Source: Sandarakinorhabdus sp. AAP62 (GTDB lineage Bacteria > Pseudomonadota > Alphaproteobacteria > Sphingomonadales > Sphingomonadaceae). From it: a stretch of DNA of 64,000 nt. The position numbers and the translations under genes were made by a program. This document shows positions 52,850-62,834 of the stretch, one piece after another; position 1 is the stretch's first letter, and the number at the start of each line of letters is the position of its first letter. The stretch covers positions 99,813 through 163,812 of the forward strand of contig NZ_ANFY01000006.1 in the NCBI RefSeq assembly GCF_000331225.1. The letters are read 5' to 3'. The notes beneath the pieces are model-generated. The model was not told where the DNA came from, ran no database searches, and saw only the letters and a list, made by a program, of their open reading frames with translations.

Positions 52850-54724
52850 CTAGTCGGGAATTCCGGCGGCCGTATAGGCGGCGAAGAACCGGTCTGACAC
52901 GCCGGGGTGGCGGAACGGCATGATGCGCGCCCGGCTGGCGCGCTCGCCGGGATTGCGGGCCAGCAGCGCAAGCGCCATTGCCCTGGCATCGTCCAGCCGG
53001 CCCTGTTCGAAAGCGGCGGCAATGCCCACCCGCATGGCCTCCAGGCTGGTGCGGCTGCGGGCCATGGCGCGCTGCACCCAGGCCCGCGCCGCATCGAGAT
53101 CGCCCACCTGGTAACAGGCCAGGGCGCGGCCGGCGTTGATGCCATTGTCGGTGGGATCGGCGACCGACAGCGCCTCGGCCCGGTCGAAATCCGCCAGCGC
53201 ACCCGGGCTGTCGCCGGCATGAACCCGCACCCAGCCCCGCGCCAGCCACGGGAAGGCATAGTGCGGCTGGCGGGTGAGCGCGCGCTCGATCACCGCCAGC
53301 GCGCCGTCGAAATCATGGCTGAGCAGCAGGTAGAACAGCCCGCCCACCGATTGCACCATCACGTCATCGGGCGCGCTGTGGATGGCGTGGCGGGCGATGC
53401 CGGCATAGCGCACCGCGCTTTCCGGCGAGACGATCTTGCCCGTCTGCACCGCCGCCCACGGCAGATAGGCGCCCGACAGACCATGATCGGGATCCAGCGC
53501 CAGCGCCTGTTCCAGATAGCGTTCCACCGCCGCGAAATCGCCATCGCTCATCATGTGCGCCAGCGCCCGCAGGAACAGCGCGTTGGCCGTGGCGGGCGGA
53601 CGTTCCTGGGCATCGTTGGCGCGGGCAAAGCGGATGCGCGATTCAAGCGCGGCGGCGATGGCGGCCGTCAATTCATCCTCCAGCGCCAGCAGATCGTCGC
53701 CTTCGCGTGTATAGTCTTCGCTCCACAAGATCTGCCCGGCCGGATCGGTGAGCCGGCAGCGCACCCGCACGCGCGGGCCGGATTGCACCAGGCTGCCCGA
53801 CACGACATGCGCAGTCGTTGCGGGAGCGCCGGCCGCATCCGCCGCCGTGGCAACATGCAGATTGCCGAACCGCGCCAGTGCATCGGCAAGTCCGGCCTGC
53901 AGCATCTGCGCCAGCGGATCGGCGATGGCGGGATTGCCGGCCGCGGCCAGCGGTTGCACGATCACCCGCGCCAGCACGCCTGAGGCTTCGGTGGCCAGCG
54001 GCGGGCGCGGCGGCGGCGTGACCAAGGCCGATCGCGCCGCGGTGGCCAGGCCAGCCGCAGCGGCGGGATCGACTTCGCCCACCAGTCGCTGCGCAGCGCT
54101 GCTCGCCTGCGCGGCCTGCGCACGGTCACCACTGGCCGTCAGCAAGGCGATGCGGCGGGCGTGCAGATCAGCATCGTGCGGATCAGCCTCGATCATCCGG
54201 GCGAGCACGGCCAGATGCGTCGCCACCGGCAATGGCCGCGCCAGCAGGGCCTGGCCCAGCAGCCGGGCGGCATCAGCCATCTCGCGCCGCACCGCGCCAA
54301 TCCAGCCATCAAACAGGGGCTGGGCGCGCAGATCGCTGCCGGCCAGAAACGGCTGGTTGGTGGCGATGAACAGCGCTTCCAGATGTTCGGCCGGCACCGT
54401 ATCGAGCCCGTCGGCCAACGCAGCGCGAACCTGGGCCACGTCCACCACCAGGTCGATCCGGTCGAGCCCGACATCCTCGCGCCCGGCCAGCAGGCGATCC
54501 GGCCGGTCCAGCAGGGGCCGCAGCTTGGCCAGGCTCCAGCGCAGGGCGGCGCGCGGATCATCGGGGATGTCCCACAAGAGCTCGCACAGGCGTTCGCGGC
54601 GATGGCGGCGCGGTTCCAGCGCCAGAAAGGCCAGCAGCGCCCGCGTCTTGCGCGATGCCGGCAGCGGCTGTTCCACGCCATCGGCAACAAGCGTCATCGG
54701 GCCAAGACAGTTCAGAACAAGCAT
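52850..54724 (-). CDS. SARP/BTAD-type transcriptional regulator with TPR C-terminus
   Basis: The 624-residue protein has an N-terminal OmpR-like winged helix (LALEPRRHRRERLCELLWDI, ALRWSLAKLRPLLD), a BTAD helical domain (residues about 95-235), a TolB-N-like beta-rich segment (VSGSLVQSGPRVRVRCRLTD, DPAGQILWSEDY), and C-terminal TPR repeats. This architecture is common in proteobacterial SARP/adenylate-cyclase-like regulators. It lies upstream of the Tad locus on the same strand and is divergent from an outer-membrane protein gene, either of which it may control. Confidence 0.86.
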   Translation of the reverse strand: MLVLNCLGPMTLVADGVEQPLPASRKTRALLAFLALEPRRHRRERLCELLWDIPDDPRAALRWSLAKLRPLLDRPDRLLAGREDVGLDRIDLVVDVAQVRAALADGLDTVPAEHLEALFIATNQPFLAGSDLRAQPLFDGWIGAVRREMADAARLLGQALLARPLPVATHLAVLARMIEADPHDADLHARRIALLTASGDRAQAAQASSAAQRLVGEVDPAAAAGLATAARSALVTPPPRPPLATEASGVLARVIVQPLAAAGNPAIADPLAQMLQAGLADALARFGNLHVATAADAAGAPATTAHVVSGSLVQSGPRVRVRCRLTDPAGQILWSEDYTREGDDLLALEDELTAAIAAALESRIRFARANDAQERPPATANALFLRALAHMMSDGDFAAVERYLEQALALDPDHGLSGAYLPWAAVQTGKIVSPESAVRYAGIARHAIHSAPDDVMVQSVGGLFYLLLSHDFDGALAVIERALTRQPHYAFPWLARGWVRVHAGDSPGALADFDRAEALSVADPTDNGINAGRALACYQVGDLDAARAWVQRAMARSRTSLEAMRVGIAAAFEQGRLDDARAMALALLARNPGERASRARIMPFRHPGVSDRFFAAYTAAGIPD

Positions 54725-54896
54725 TGCGTCCCGGTGGTGCAGTCAACAGCAGCGTTTATGGGCCCAATTCAACCGATTTCAATGCGATTCAAACGCAAAT
54801 TCCAACGCTGCGGCCAACGCTGGTGCCAACGTCGCCGCTGCATTGCCCGTCGCAGCCGGTGTTCGCACCGGTCCACCCCCTCGACGGAGACACGAC

Positions 54897-55508
54897 ATGA
54901 CACTCAACCTGACCAACCGCCCCATGCTGGGCACCAGCCTGCTGGTCGCCATCGCTGCCCTGCTCAGCGCCGCGCCCGGCACATGCGCCGAAAAGTTCAA
55001 CGGCTTCTATGTCGGCGGCGATTTCGGTTACGAAAGCAGCGGCCGCACCAACAAGGACGGCTGGACCTTTGGCGGCCTCGCCGGCTTCAACCTGAAGGCG
55101 ACCGACCGGATCGTGGTCGGCGGCGAAGTGCGCCTGGCCGATTCCACCATCAAGGAACAGCTGCGCCGCGAAACCGCCACCGATGTGACCGTGGCCGATA
55201 CCAACATCGGCCGCAGCATCGGGCTGGCCGCCCGGCTGGGCTACATCGTCGGTGAACGCACCATGGTGTTTGGCCGGGTGGGCTGGGAAGACACGCGCCT
55301 GAACGCCGTTTCGACCCGCACGCCCAAGCCGCCCACCACCAATCCCAACCCGGTGGTGACGGATTTCAGCTTCAACGACGACACGCTCACGCTGGGCGCC
55401 GGTGTCGAACATTTCGTCACCGATACGGTCAGCCTGCGGCTGGGCTATGACTGGGCCGAGAATTTCGACCGGCACCAGGTCCGCCTGGGCGTCGCGTTCA
55501 ACTTCTGA
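54897..55508 (+). CDS. Outer-membrane beta-barrel protein, OmpA/opacity-like
   Basis: The 203-residue protein has a signal peptide (LLVAIAALLSAAPGTCA) and an eight-stranded barrel pattern: FNGFYVGGDFGYES at the N-terminus and RLGYDWAENFDRHQVRLGVAFNF ending in Phe, the BAM signal. The small barrel resembles the Omp25/opacity family. It diverges from the SARP gene and is followed by two hairpins. A stretch rich in repeated CCAACGC units lies just upstream. Confidence 0.88.
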   Translation: MTLNLTNRPMLGTSLLVAIAALLSAAPGTCAEKFNGFYVGGDFGYESSGRTNKDGWTFGGLAGFNLKATDRIVVGGEVRLADSTIKEQLRRETATDVTVADTNIGRSIGLAARLGYIVGERTMVFGRVGWEDTRLNAVSTRTPKPPTTNPNPVVTDFSFNDDTLTLGAGVEHFVTDTVSLRLGYDWAENFDRHQVRLGVAFNF

Positions 55509-55528
55509 CCTGACCGCGGTTCCGCTGC

Positions 55529-55555
55529 GGGCCGGTCACCCCAACTGACCGGCCC
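55529..55555 (+). terminator. Strong hairpin after the beta-barrel gene
   Basis: GGGCCGGTCA and TGACCGGCCC (10-bp perfect arms) flank a 7-base loop, 20 bp after the stop. No T-run follows, so it may act with the second hairpin at 55630. Confidence 0.6.
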
Positions 55556-55629
55556 ACAAGGAAGGGCGGGCGGTTGCCGAGGGGGTGGCCGCCCGTTTCC
55601 CCCAAACACCCCCTCAGCCCCCCGACGGA

Positions 55630-55664
55630 CCGGGGCCGACCCCAGGCGGGCCGGCCCCGGTTTT
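55630..55664 (+). terminator. Rho-independent terminator
   Basis: CCGGGGCCG and CGGCCCCGG (9-bp arms) followed by TTTT at 55661-55664 form a classical intrinsic terminator between the beta-barrel gene and the SDR gene. Confidence 0.65.
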
Positions 55665-55714
55665 GCCCTTGTTGCCGGGCGTGACTTGGCGTGGTGTCGC
55701 GCTATGCTGGCGGC

Positions 55715-56473
55715 ATGAGCCGTGAGCCTGCCACCTATCCCAGCCTTGCCGGACGCCGCGTGTTCATCACCGGCGGCGCCACCGGCATCGGCGCGGCACT
55801 TGTGACGGCCTTTGCGGCGCAAGGGGCGGTGGTGGGCCATGTCGATCTGGCCGATGGCGCAGCGGTGGCCAGGATGGTGACGGCAGCCGGCCAGCCGGCG
55901 CCCTGGTTCCGGGCACTGGATGTCACCGATACGGCGGCGCTGCAGGCCGCCATCGCCGATTTTGCCGCGCATGCGGGTGGGCTGGACGTGCTGATCAACA
56001 ATGTCGCCAACGACAGCCGCCACGATCCGCTCGCCGTTGATGAAGCGCGCTGGCGCAGCCTGATGGCGGTCAATCTCGATTGCGGCTTCTTTGCCACGCA
56101 GGCCGCGATCCGGCTGATGCCGGCAGGCGGCAGCATCATCAATTTCTCCTCGATCAACGCGCTGCTCGGCCCGGCGGGGATGCCGGCCTATGTGGCGGCG
56201 AAATCGGCCATTGTCGGGCTGACCAAGGCGCTGGCCCGGCAATATGGGCCGGACGCGATCCGGGTGAACGCCATCCTGCCCGGCTGGGTGGTGACGCAGC
56301 GCCAGCTCGATCTGTGGCTGACACCCGAGGCCGAGGCCGAATGGATGAAACAGGTGGCGCTGAAGCAACGCATCCTGCCGGAAGACGTCGCCAATCTGGC
56401 GCTGTTCCTTGCCAGTGACGACAGCCGGATGATCACCGGGCAATCGGTGGTGATCGACGGCGGGCGGGTTTAG
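55715..56473 (+). CDS. Aldose 1-dehydrogenase, XylB/galactose dehydrogenase-like SDR
   Basis: The 252-residue SDR starts SREPATYPSLAGRRVFITGGATGIG, where YPSL-GxRVxITGG is characteristic of Caulobacter XylB and SDR galactose dehydrogenases. NNVANDSRHDPL, catalytic FSSINAL and YVAAK, GWVVTQRQLDLWLTPEAEAE and FLASDDSRMITGQ support this. It oxidises D-xylose or D-galactose to the lactone with NAD(P). It is near an SMP-30 lactonase and a DgoA aldolase, so galactose or xylose oxidation is coherent; the dehydratase and kinase would be elsewhere. ATG 55715 is chosen; GTG 55691 is possible. Confidence 0.85.
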   Translation: MSREPATYPSLAGRRVFITGGATGIGAALVTAFAAQGAVVGHVDLADGAAVARMVTAAGQPAPWFRALDVTDTAALQAAIADFAAHAGGLDVLINNVANDSRHDPLAVDEARWRSLMAVNLDCGFFATQAAIRLMPAGGSIINFSSINALLGPAGMPAYVAAKSAIVGLTKALARQYGPDAIRVNAILPGWVVTQRQLDLWLTPEAEAEWMKQVALKQRILPEDVANLALFLASDDSRMITGQSVVIDGGRV

Positions 56474-56505
56474 GCCAGACGTGTCGCTGGGACAAAATCC
56501 CAATC

Positions 56506-56575
56506 CCGCTCATGCCGAGCTTGTCGAGGCACGCACCACAGCCGGTCCGTGACTCGACAAGCTCGGCATGAGCGG
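56506..56575. repeat. Perfect 23-bp inverted repeat, intergenic
   Basis: Arms 56506-56528 and 56553-56575 are perfect reverse complements (left arm begins CCGCTCATGCCGAGCTTG), separated by 24 bp. It lies between the convergent SDR and dgoA genes. Such CTCATGCCGAGCTTGTCGAG dyads are known as dispersed elements of alphaproteobacterial genomes; it may also serve as a two-way terminator. Confidence 0.7.
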
Positions 56576-56576
56576 T

Positions 56577-57209
56577 TCAGTCGATTTTGCAGAGGCCGTC
56601 CCACGCCGCCACGACGGCCCTGGCGTCAGCCGCAATGTCGGCCAGCGGCTTGCCCGGCGCGAACAGGGAACTGCCCAGCCCGAAGCCGGTCGCCCCGGCG
56701 GCGCGATAGGCCGCCATCGTGTCGGCGTTGATGCCGCCCACCATGAACAGTGGCAGGCCCGGCGGCAGCACGGCGCGCACGGCCTTCACGCCGGCAGGCG
56801 GCACCAGCTCGGCCGGGAACAGCTTCAGGCCATGGGCACCAGCCGCGATGGCGGCGAACATTTCGGTAGGGGTGAGCACGCCCGGCAGCGCGATCATGCC
56901 GCTGGCCACCGCCGCTGCGACGACCTGCGGATTGCAGTTGGGTGCCACCACCAGCCGCGCACCAATGCCGGCCAGGCTGCGCACCGCGCCGGTATCCAGC
57001 ACGGTGCCGGCACCGACCAGCGCGCGATCTCCAACGGCCGCGATGATGGCTTCGATGCTGCTGAGCGGATCAGGCGAGTTCAGCGGCACCTCGATCAGGC
57101 TGATGCCGGCATCCACCAGCGCGTGGGCCACAGCGGCGGCGCGTTCCGGCTCCAGTCCGCGCAGGATGGCGATCAAGGGCCGGTGCCCATCAAGAAATTC
57201 TCGGCTCAT
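56577..57209 (-). CDS. dgoA: 2-dehydro-3-deoxy-6-phosphogalactonate aldolase DgoA
   Basis: The 210-residue class I KDPG-type aldolase has PLIAILRGLEPERAAAVAHA, Glu40 in LIEVPLNSPDP, the Schiff-base Lys129 in GLKLFPAE, and VGGINADTMAAYRAAGATGFGLGS as the phosphate site. PLNSP after the Glu is typical of DgoA versus Eda. It cleaves KDP-galactonate to pyruvate and glyceraldehyde 3-phosphate. The start at 57209 matches the family N-terminus and lies 46 bp from the divergent SMP-30 gene. Confidence 0.88.
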   Translation of the reverse strand: MSREFLDGHRPLIAILRGLEPERAAAVAHALVDAGISLIEVPLNSPDPLSSIEAIIAAVGDRALVGAGTVLDTGAVRSLAGIGARLVVAPNCNPQVVAAAVASGMIALPGVLTPTEMFAAIAAGAHGLKLFPAELVPPAGVKAVRAVLPPGLPLFMVGGINADTMAAYRAAGATGFGLGSSLFAPGKPLADIAADARAVVAAWDGLCKID

Positions 57210-57255
57210 CAGCGCTTCTTGCGCCGGCCCCGGCGGCAGTGCAATCCTGCCCGCC

Positions 57256-58152
57256 ATGCTTGCCCTGCCCAGCCAACCCGCCTTCATCATCCCGTCGCAA
57301 TGCGTGCTGGCCGAAGGGCCGGTGTGGGATGAGGTGCACGCCTGCCTGTGGTTCACCGATATCCAGAAGAGCGAACTGCTGTGCTGGCGCCACGAGGCGC
57401 GCCTGCTCGAACGCATCGCCCTGCCCGAACGGCTGGGTTCGCTGGCGCTGACCGACGATCCGGATCGCCTGCTGCTGGCGCTGGCCAATGGCTTTGCGCT
57501 GTTCAGCCTGTCCAGCGGGCAGATCGAATGGCTGCACCGGCTGGACCTGGAAGCGCACGGGATGCGGCTGAACGATGGCCGGGTGGACCGGCAGGGCCGT
57601 TTCTGGACCGGGGCGATGGTGGAGGACGATGCCCGGGCGCCGCCGGAACGGGGTTCGCTCTACCGCTTCGACCCGCCGGGGACGGCGCCGCCGGTGGCGC
57701 TGCGCCATGGGATCGGGATCAGCAATTCGATCTGCTTCTCCCCCGATGGCGCGCACGCCCATTTCGCCGACTCGTTGACCGGCCGCATCCTGCGCTATCC
57801 CGCCGATGGCCCGCTGGGCGAAGGCACGTTGTTTGCGCAGACGGAACCGGGCAGCGCGCCTGATGGCTCCGACGTGGATGCCGCCGGCCTGTTGTGGAAT
57901 GCCGAATGGGGCGGCAGCCGCGTCACCGCCTACAACCCCGATGGCACGGTCGCCGGCCGCCTGTCCGTGCCGGTCAGCCAGGTGACCTGTGTGGCGTTCG
58001 GCGGCGCGGAGCTTGATCTCTTGTTCGTGACCAGCGCCAGCGAAGGGCTGGACCGTGAAGCCGAGCCGCATGCCGGCGATGTGCTGGTGTATGAGGGGCC
58101 GCCTGGAAAGCCATTCAGGGGCCTGCCGGCGGGGCGGTTTCGTCTCGGCTGA
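57256..58152 (+). CDS. SMP-30/gluconolactonase-family lactonase
   Basis: The 298-residue six-bladed propeller protein shows the metal-binding Glu in VLAEGPVWDE, MRLNDGRVDRQGRFWTG, the Asn in GISNSICFSPDG and Asp in PDGSDVDAAGLLWNAEWGG. It hydrolyses aldono-1,5-lactones; here probably galactono- or xylono-lactone from the neighbouring SDR dehydrogenase. Divergent from dgoA; no signal peptide, so cytoplasmic. Confidence 0.9.
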   Translation: MLALPSQPAFIIPSQCVLAEGPVWDEVHACLWFTDIQKSELLCWRHEARLLERIALPERLGSLALTDDPDRLLLALANGFALFSLSSGQIEWLHRLDLEAHGMRLNDGRVDRQGRFWTGAMVEDDARAPPERGSLYRFDPPGTAPPVALRHGIGISNSICFSPDGAHAHFADSLTGRILRYPADGPLGEGTLFAQTEPGSAPDGSDVDAAGLLWNAEWGGSRVTAYNPDGTVAGRLSVPVSQVTCVAFGGAELDLLFVTSASEGLDREAEPHAGDVLVYEGPPGKPFRGLPAGRFRLG

Positions 58153-58156
58153 AACG

Positions 58157-58186
58157 AAAAAGGGCCAGCATTGCTGCTGACCCCTT
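58157..58186 (-). terminator. Rho-independent terminator of tRNA-Pro
   Basis: On the minus strand AAGGGGTCAGCA, loop GCAA, TGCTGGCCCTT followed by a T-run (complement of A-run 58157-58161). The stem has about 11 pairs including G-T pairs. It also ends the space after the SMP-30 gene. Confidence 0.8.
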
Positions 58187-58194
58187 GTTCCCGA

Positions 58195-58271
58195 TGGTCG
58201 GGGCGAGAGGATTCGAACCTCCGGCCTCTGCCTCCCGAAGACAGCGCTCTACCAGGCTGAGCTACGCCCCG
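58195..58271 (-). tRNA. tRNA-Pro (anticodon CGG)
   Basis: 77 nt on the minus strand: acceptor CGGGGCG/CGCCCCG, anticodon loop TTCGGGA (CGG), T-arm GGAGGTTCGAATCCTCT and encoded CCA (complement of 58195-58197). Decodes CCG. Confidence 0.95.
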
Positions 58272-58321
58272 ACATTCACGGAAGCGGCGCTATAGCCGCC
58301 GCCTCACGCGTGCGCAACCGC

Positions 58322-59623
58322 TCAAAGCGCGATTTGCAGCATTTTCGTCACGTCCACCAGTTTTTCGCGCGGCGCGCCGGCGCGGGCGGCGGCGACTTCG
58401 GCGGCTTCGATCTTCTGCCAGCCGGCAAAATCCGTCGCCTTCAGCCCACGCGTCGCCAGCAGCGCATCAAGGCCCGCCGGCCCGGCCTTGCCCGACGCGG
58501 CGATGCCATCATCCACCATCGCGGCCACCACGCTGAAACCATCGGGCCGGTTGGTGCCGATGGTGCCTGAAGGCCCCCGCCGCGCCCAGCCGCTGGCATA
58601 GAGCGCCGGCGCAATGCGGCCCGCATCGTCGGTGGGGAAGCGGCCCAATTTTTCAGACCAGTTGACACCGGGGATCTCGGCGGTGCGATAGCCGATGCAG
58701 GCAATCACCAGCCCGCACGGAATCGCGTGCAGTTCGCCCGTCCCCACCGCCTGGCCATTCTCCAGCCGCGTGGTTTCGACGATCAGCCGTTCGGCCTTGC
58801 CATGGCCTTCCACCGCGACCGGGCGGCGGAAGAATTCGAAATTGATCGTCACCGGCTTGTCGCCGCGGGGCAGGCCGGCAAAGCCGCGCAGATGCGTCAC
58901 CATCTTGCGCTGGCCAGGGTCCAAGGCGGCGTCGTCCGCTTCCGGCGGGAAATCGCCCGGCCGCACGATGGGGTGCGCGCGCACCAGGTGGCCCAGCTCG
59001 CCAGCTTCCTTGGTGGTGAAGCTGGCCTGATGCGGCCCACGCCGGCCAATGATGTGAATGTCCCGCACCCCACTGGCGGCAAGCGTCTTCAGCGCATGAT
59101 CGGCGATATCGGTCTGGCTCAGCTCGTCCACCGTCTTGGCCAGCACCCGCGCGCAATCGATGGCGACATTGCCGTTGCCGATGATGGCGGCGCCGTGGTG
59201 GGACAGATCGACATTCAGCCCGGCATGATCGGGATGGCCATTGTACCAGCCGACAAACGCCGCCGAACCCACCACGCCCGGCAGATCATCACCTGGAATG
59301 CCGATCGGCTTGTCGAGCGGCGCACCCACCGACAGCACCACCGCATCATACAGGCCCAGCAATTCCTCCACCGACACATCGCGGCCCAGCATCACATTGC
59401 CCACCAGCCGCGTGCCCGGCGCCAGGTTGGTCGCCTCATAGCGCTTGGTGACAGCCTTGATCGATTGGTGATCGGGCGCCACGCCGGCGCGGATCAGGCC
59501 ATAGGGCGTCGGCAGGCGATCGATGATGTCGATGCGCACATCTTCACCCCACTGCTTCTGGGCGGCTTCGGCGGTGTAGTAACCGGCCGGGCCGGCACCC
59601 ACGATGGCGATGCTGATGGTCAA
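58322..59623 (-). CDS. Ferredoxin--NADP+ reductase, FprA/adrenodoxin-reductase type
   Basis: The 433-residue flavoprotein has FAD motif GAGPAGYYTAE at 9-19, GVAPDHQSIKAV, NADP motif IIGNGNVAIDCARVL, GRRGPHQASFT, and the C-terminal GWARRGPSGTIGTNRPDG, all diagnostic of the FprA/adrenodoxin-reductase family. It moves electrons between NADPH and ferredoxins. It is a single gene on the minus strand, just beyond tRNA-Pro. Confidence 0.92.
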   Translation of the reverse strand: MTISIAIVGAGPAGYYTAEAAQKQWGEDVRIDIIDRLPTPYGLIRAGVAPDHQSIKAVTKRYEATNLAPGTRLVGNVMLGRDVSVEELLGLYDAVVLSVGAPLDKPIGIPGDDLPGVVGSAAFVGWYNGHPDHAGLNVDLSHHGAAIIGNGNVAIDCARVLAKTVDELSQTDIADHALKTLAASGVRDIHIIGRRGPHQASFTTKEAGELGHLVRAHPIVRPGDFPPEADDAALDPGQRKMVTHLRGFAGLPRGDKPVTINFEFFRRPVAVEGHGKAERLIVETTRLENGQAVGTGELHAIPCGLVIACIGYRTAEIPGVNWSEKLGRFPTDDAGRIAPALYASGWARRGPSGTIGTNRPDGFSVVAAMVDDGIAASGKAGPAGLDALLATRGLKATDFAGWQKIEAAEVAAARAGAPREKLVDVTKMLQIAL

Positions 59624-59983
59624 TCCTTGTCTCCGTCGCTTGCTGCCGTTCCGCTATGGCCAGTGCAGCGCAGGGTCAAGATAGCTGCGGTTTCAGCCCG
59701 GCCAGCATTTCTGTCGGTTCCATGCAATTCGCCGCCATGCTGCCTGTTATTCTGTGTTCGAAGGACCGGGGGACACGCAGTGAAACTGCGGTGCCGTCGG
59801 GCTGCAACACCATGCCGCCAGCCGCCTGGCCAATCCGGAAGCCGATGGCTGATCGGATCGGGCACCAGGGCGACTGATGGGCGGGGGCCTGTCCGGGGCG
59901 GGTATTGACCCTCCCCGCCCCGGACAGAACGCCCGCGACGGCCTGACCGTTGCATGCACCGCCACGCCTGCTAAAGCCCTCGC
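59624..59983. other. Gene-free spacer with a 14-bp stem hairpin before lepA
   Basis: The 360-bp divergent gap between fprA-type and lepA genes holds no gene I can support. A perfect inverted repeat CTGTCCGGGGCGGG (59889-59902) and CCCGCCCCGGACAG (59914-59927), loop 11 bp, lies about 55 bp before lepA and could affect its expression. A 73-codon open frame at 59656-59877 lacks recognisable features. Confidence 0.6.
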
Positions 59984-61792
<1,809 letters not shown>

Positions 61793-61818
61793 GGTTGAAG
61801 TAAGAGGGCCTCCGGCGG

Positions 61819-61837
61819 GCAGGGTCGCGGACCCTGC
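61819..61837. repeat. GCAGGG palindromic repeat, copy 1
   Basis: GCAGGGTC-GCG-GACCCTGC, preceded by CTCCGGCGG, matches in inverted orientation the copies at 63513 and 63967 and their flanking CCGCCGGAGG. Confidence 0.6.
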
Positions 61838-61871
61838 ACCCATCAGTTTTCACGCAGCCCCAACCCCACAT

Positions 61872-61898
61872 GTCACCCCGGGCTTGATCCGGGGTGAC
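61872..61898. repeat. REP-like palindrome
   Basis: GTCACCCCGG and CCGGGGTGAC (10-bp perfect arms) flank 7 bp (GCTTGAT). Its core resembles the repeat at 41801-41825. It lies after lepA. Confidence 0.55.
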
Positions 61899-61937
61899 GC
61901 ATCCCTTCGCCGGGCGGGCAGGAGCCAAATAAGTATA

Positions 61938-61969
61938 GTGTCCACGGAATTTGGTGTCCCCGGAATTTG
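61938..61969. repeat. Tandem 16-bp repeat
   Basis: GTGTCCACGGAATTTG (61938-61953) is followed directly by GTGTCCCCGGAATTTG (61954-61969), differing by one base. GTGTCCCCGGAATT-like strings are often seen beside Y1/REP-associated transposases, but no transposase is present here. Confidence 0.55.
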
Positions 61970-62078
61970 AAGGTAGTCCTTGTCGATATGGTCCTTTGGA
62001 AATGAAAGCCTACCGGAACCGCTACGTATATCCTAATCCGGCGATGGATAATTTTAGTTATCAAGTCGGGCGGCCTTC

Positions 62079-62618
62079 CTAAGACCGAACGAACTTTCCC
62101 CCCATGTCGTGATGATGTGAGAAGAAATCTACCAACGGTTCTAATTGCTCCCAGCTACCTTCCAGCTTAACTGTTTTCCTCTTGAACAATCCTTGAAGAG
62201 ACCAATAGGATTCTAAGAAGTTTATCCAAATAACGGGATGCCCGCTTACTATTTCAATCGACCAATGAGATATCTCATCATAAAGCGCAGATGACTGTCG
62301 AACAGAGGGATGAAACTCGATACGATCTGGAAACGCTGTTACGTCCGGCGTCCCGTCTATCGCTTTCCAAAGCGCGACAATGGCATACACGGTTAGCCAA
62401 AAGCTAAATAAAATCAGCAGGACAACAAAAGCGTTCCACCCAATTGATTGTTCAATGAGCTTAATCAATCCGCCACCTCGCCGAACACGAGTGCTCAGAA
62501 AATCGTGCTCATTTGTAAAAAGCGCGACATAGAACACACACCCAACCAACACGAAAAGGCTAATGCCCAATAATGCGTTGGACGTTCTTTTTGATTTGAA
62601 AATGACTTGATCTGACAC
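62079..62618 (-). CDS. Unknown two-TM membrane protein, C-terminal PH-like domain
   Basis: The 179-residue product begins at GTG 62618, which follows GAAGGGG; a longer frame to 63161 is possible but would overlap the divergent HEPN-like gene on the opposite strand. Two TM helices are seen (NALLGISLFVLVGCVFYVAL; then WNAFVVLLILFSFWLTVYAI), followed by a soluble domain with DRIEFHPSVRQ, ISHWSIEIVSGHPVIWIN and KTVKLEGSWEQLEPLVDFF, compatible with a bacterial PH-like fold. I do not recognise the family. Base composition is visibly more AT-rich than the rest of the window. Confidence 0.6.
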   Translation of the reverse strand: MSDQVIFKSKRTSNALLGISLFVLVGCVFYVALFTNEHDFLSTRVRRGGGLIKLIEQSIGWNAFVVLLILFSFWLTVYAIVALWKAIDGTPDVTAFPDRIEFHPSVRQSSALYDEISHWSIEIVSGHPVIWINFLESYWSLQGLFKRKTVKLEGSWEQLEPLVDFFSHHHDMGGKFVRS

Positions 62619-62834
62619 TTGCCGCGCCCCTTCCCACAAGACACATCCCAAACACGATTTTAGCTCGAAATGATGGCAGATTTCAATCCAAATTCCGCCA
62701 ATTATACCGCCAAGCAACGCAGTGCCGCATGGTCGTCCGGATCCGGATAACGGCATATCACCACAATTTCTTCTCTCTGACGCCAAGTTTGTGCCAGAAG
62801 CCGAGATAGCGCCTAATGTGAAAGGATCGGCAAA

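Noticed and set aside
59656..59877. Small gene upstream of lepA
   Set aside because: No ribosome site, no recognisable motif and composition like the surrounding spacer.
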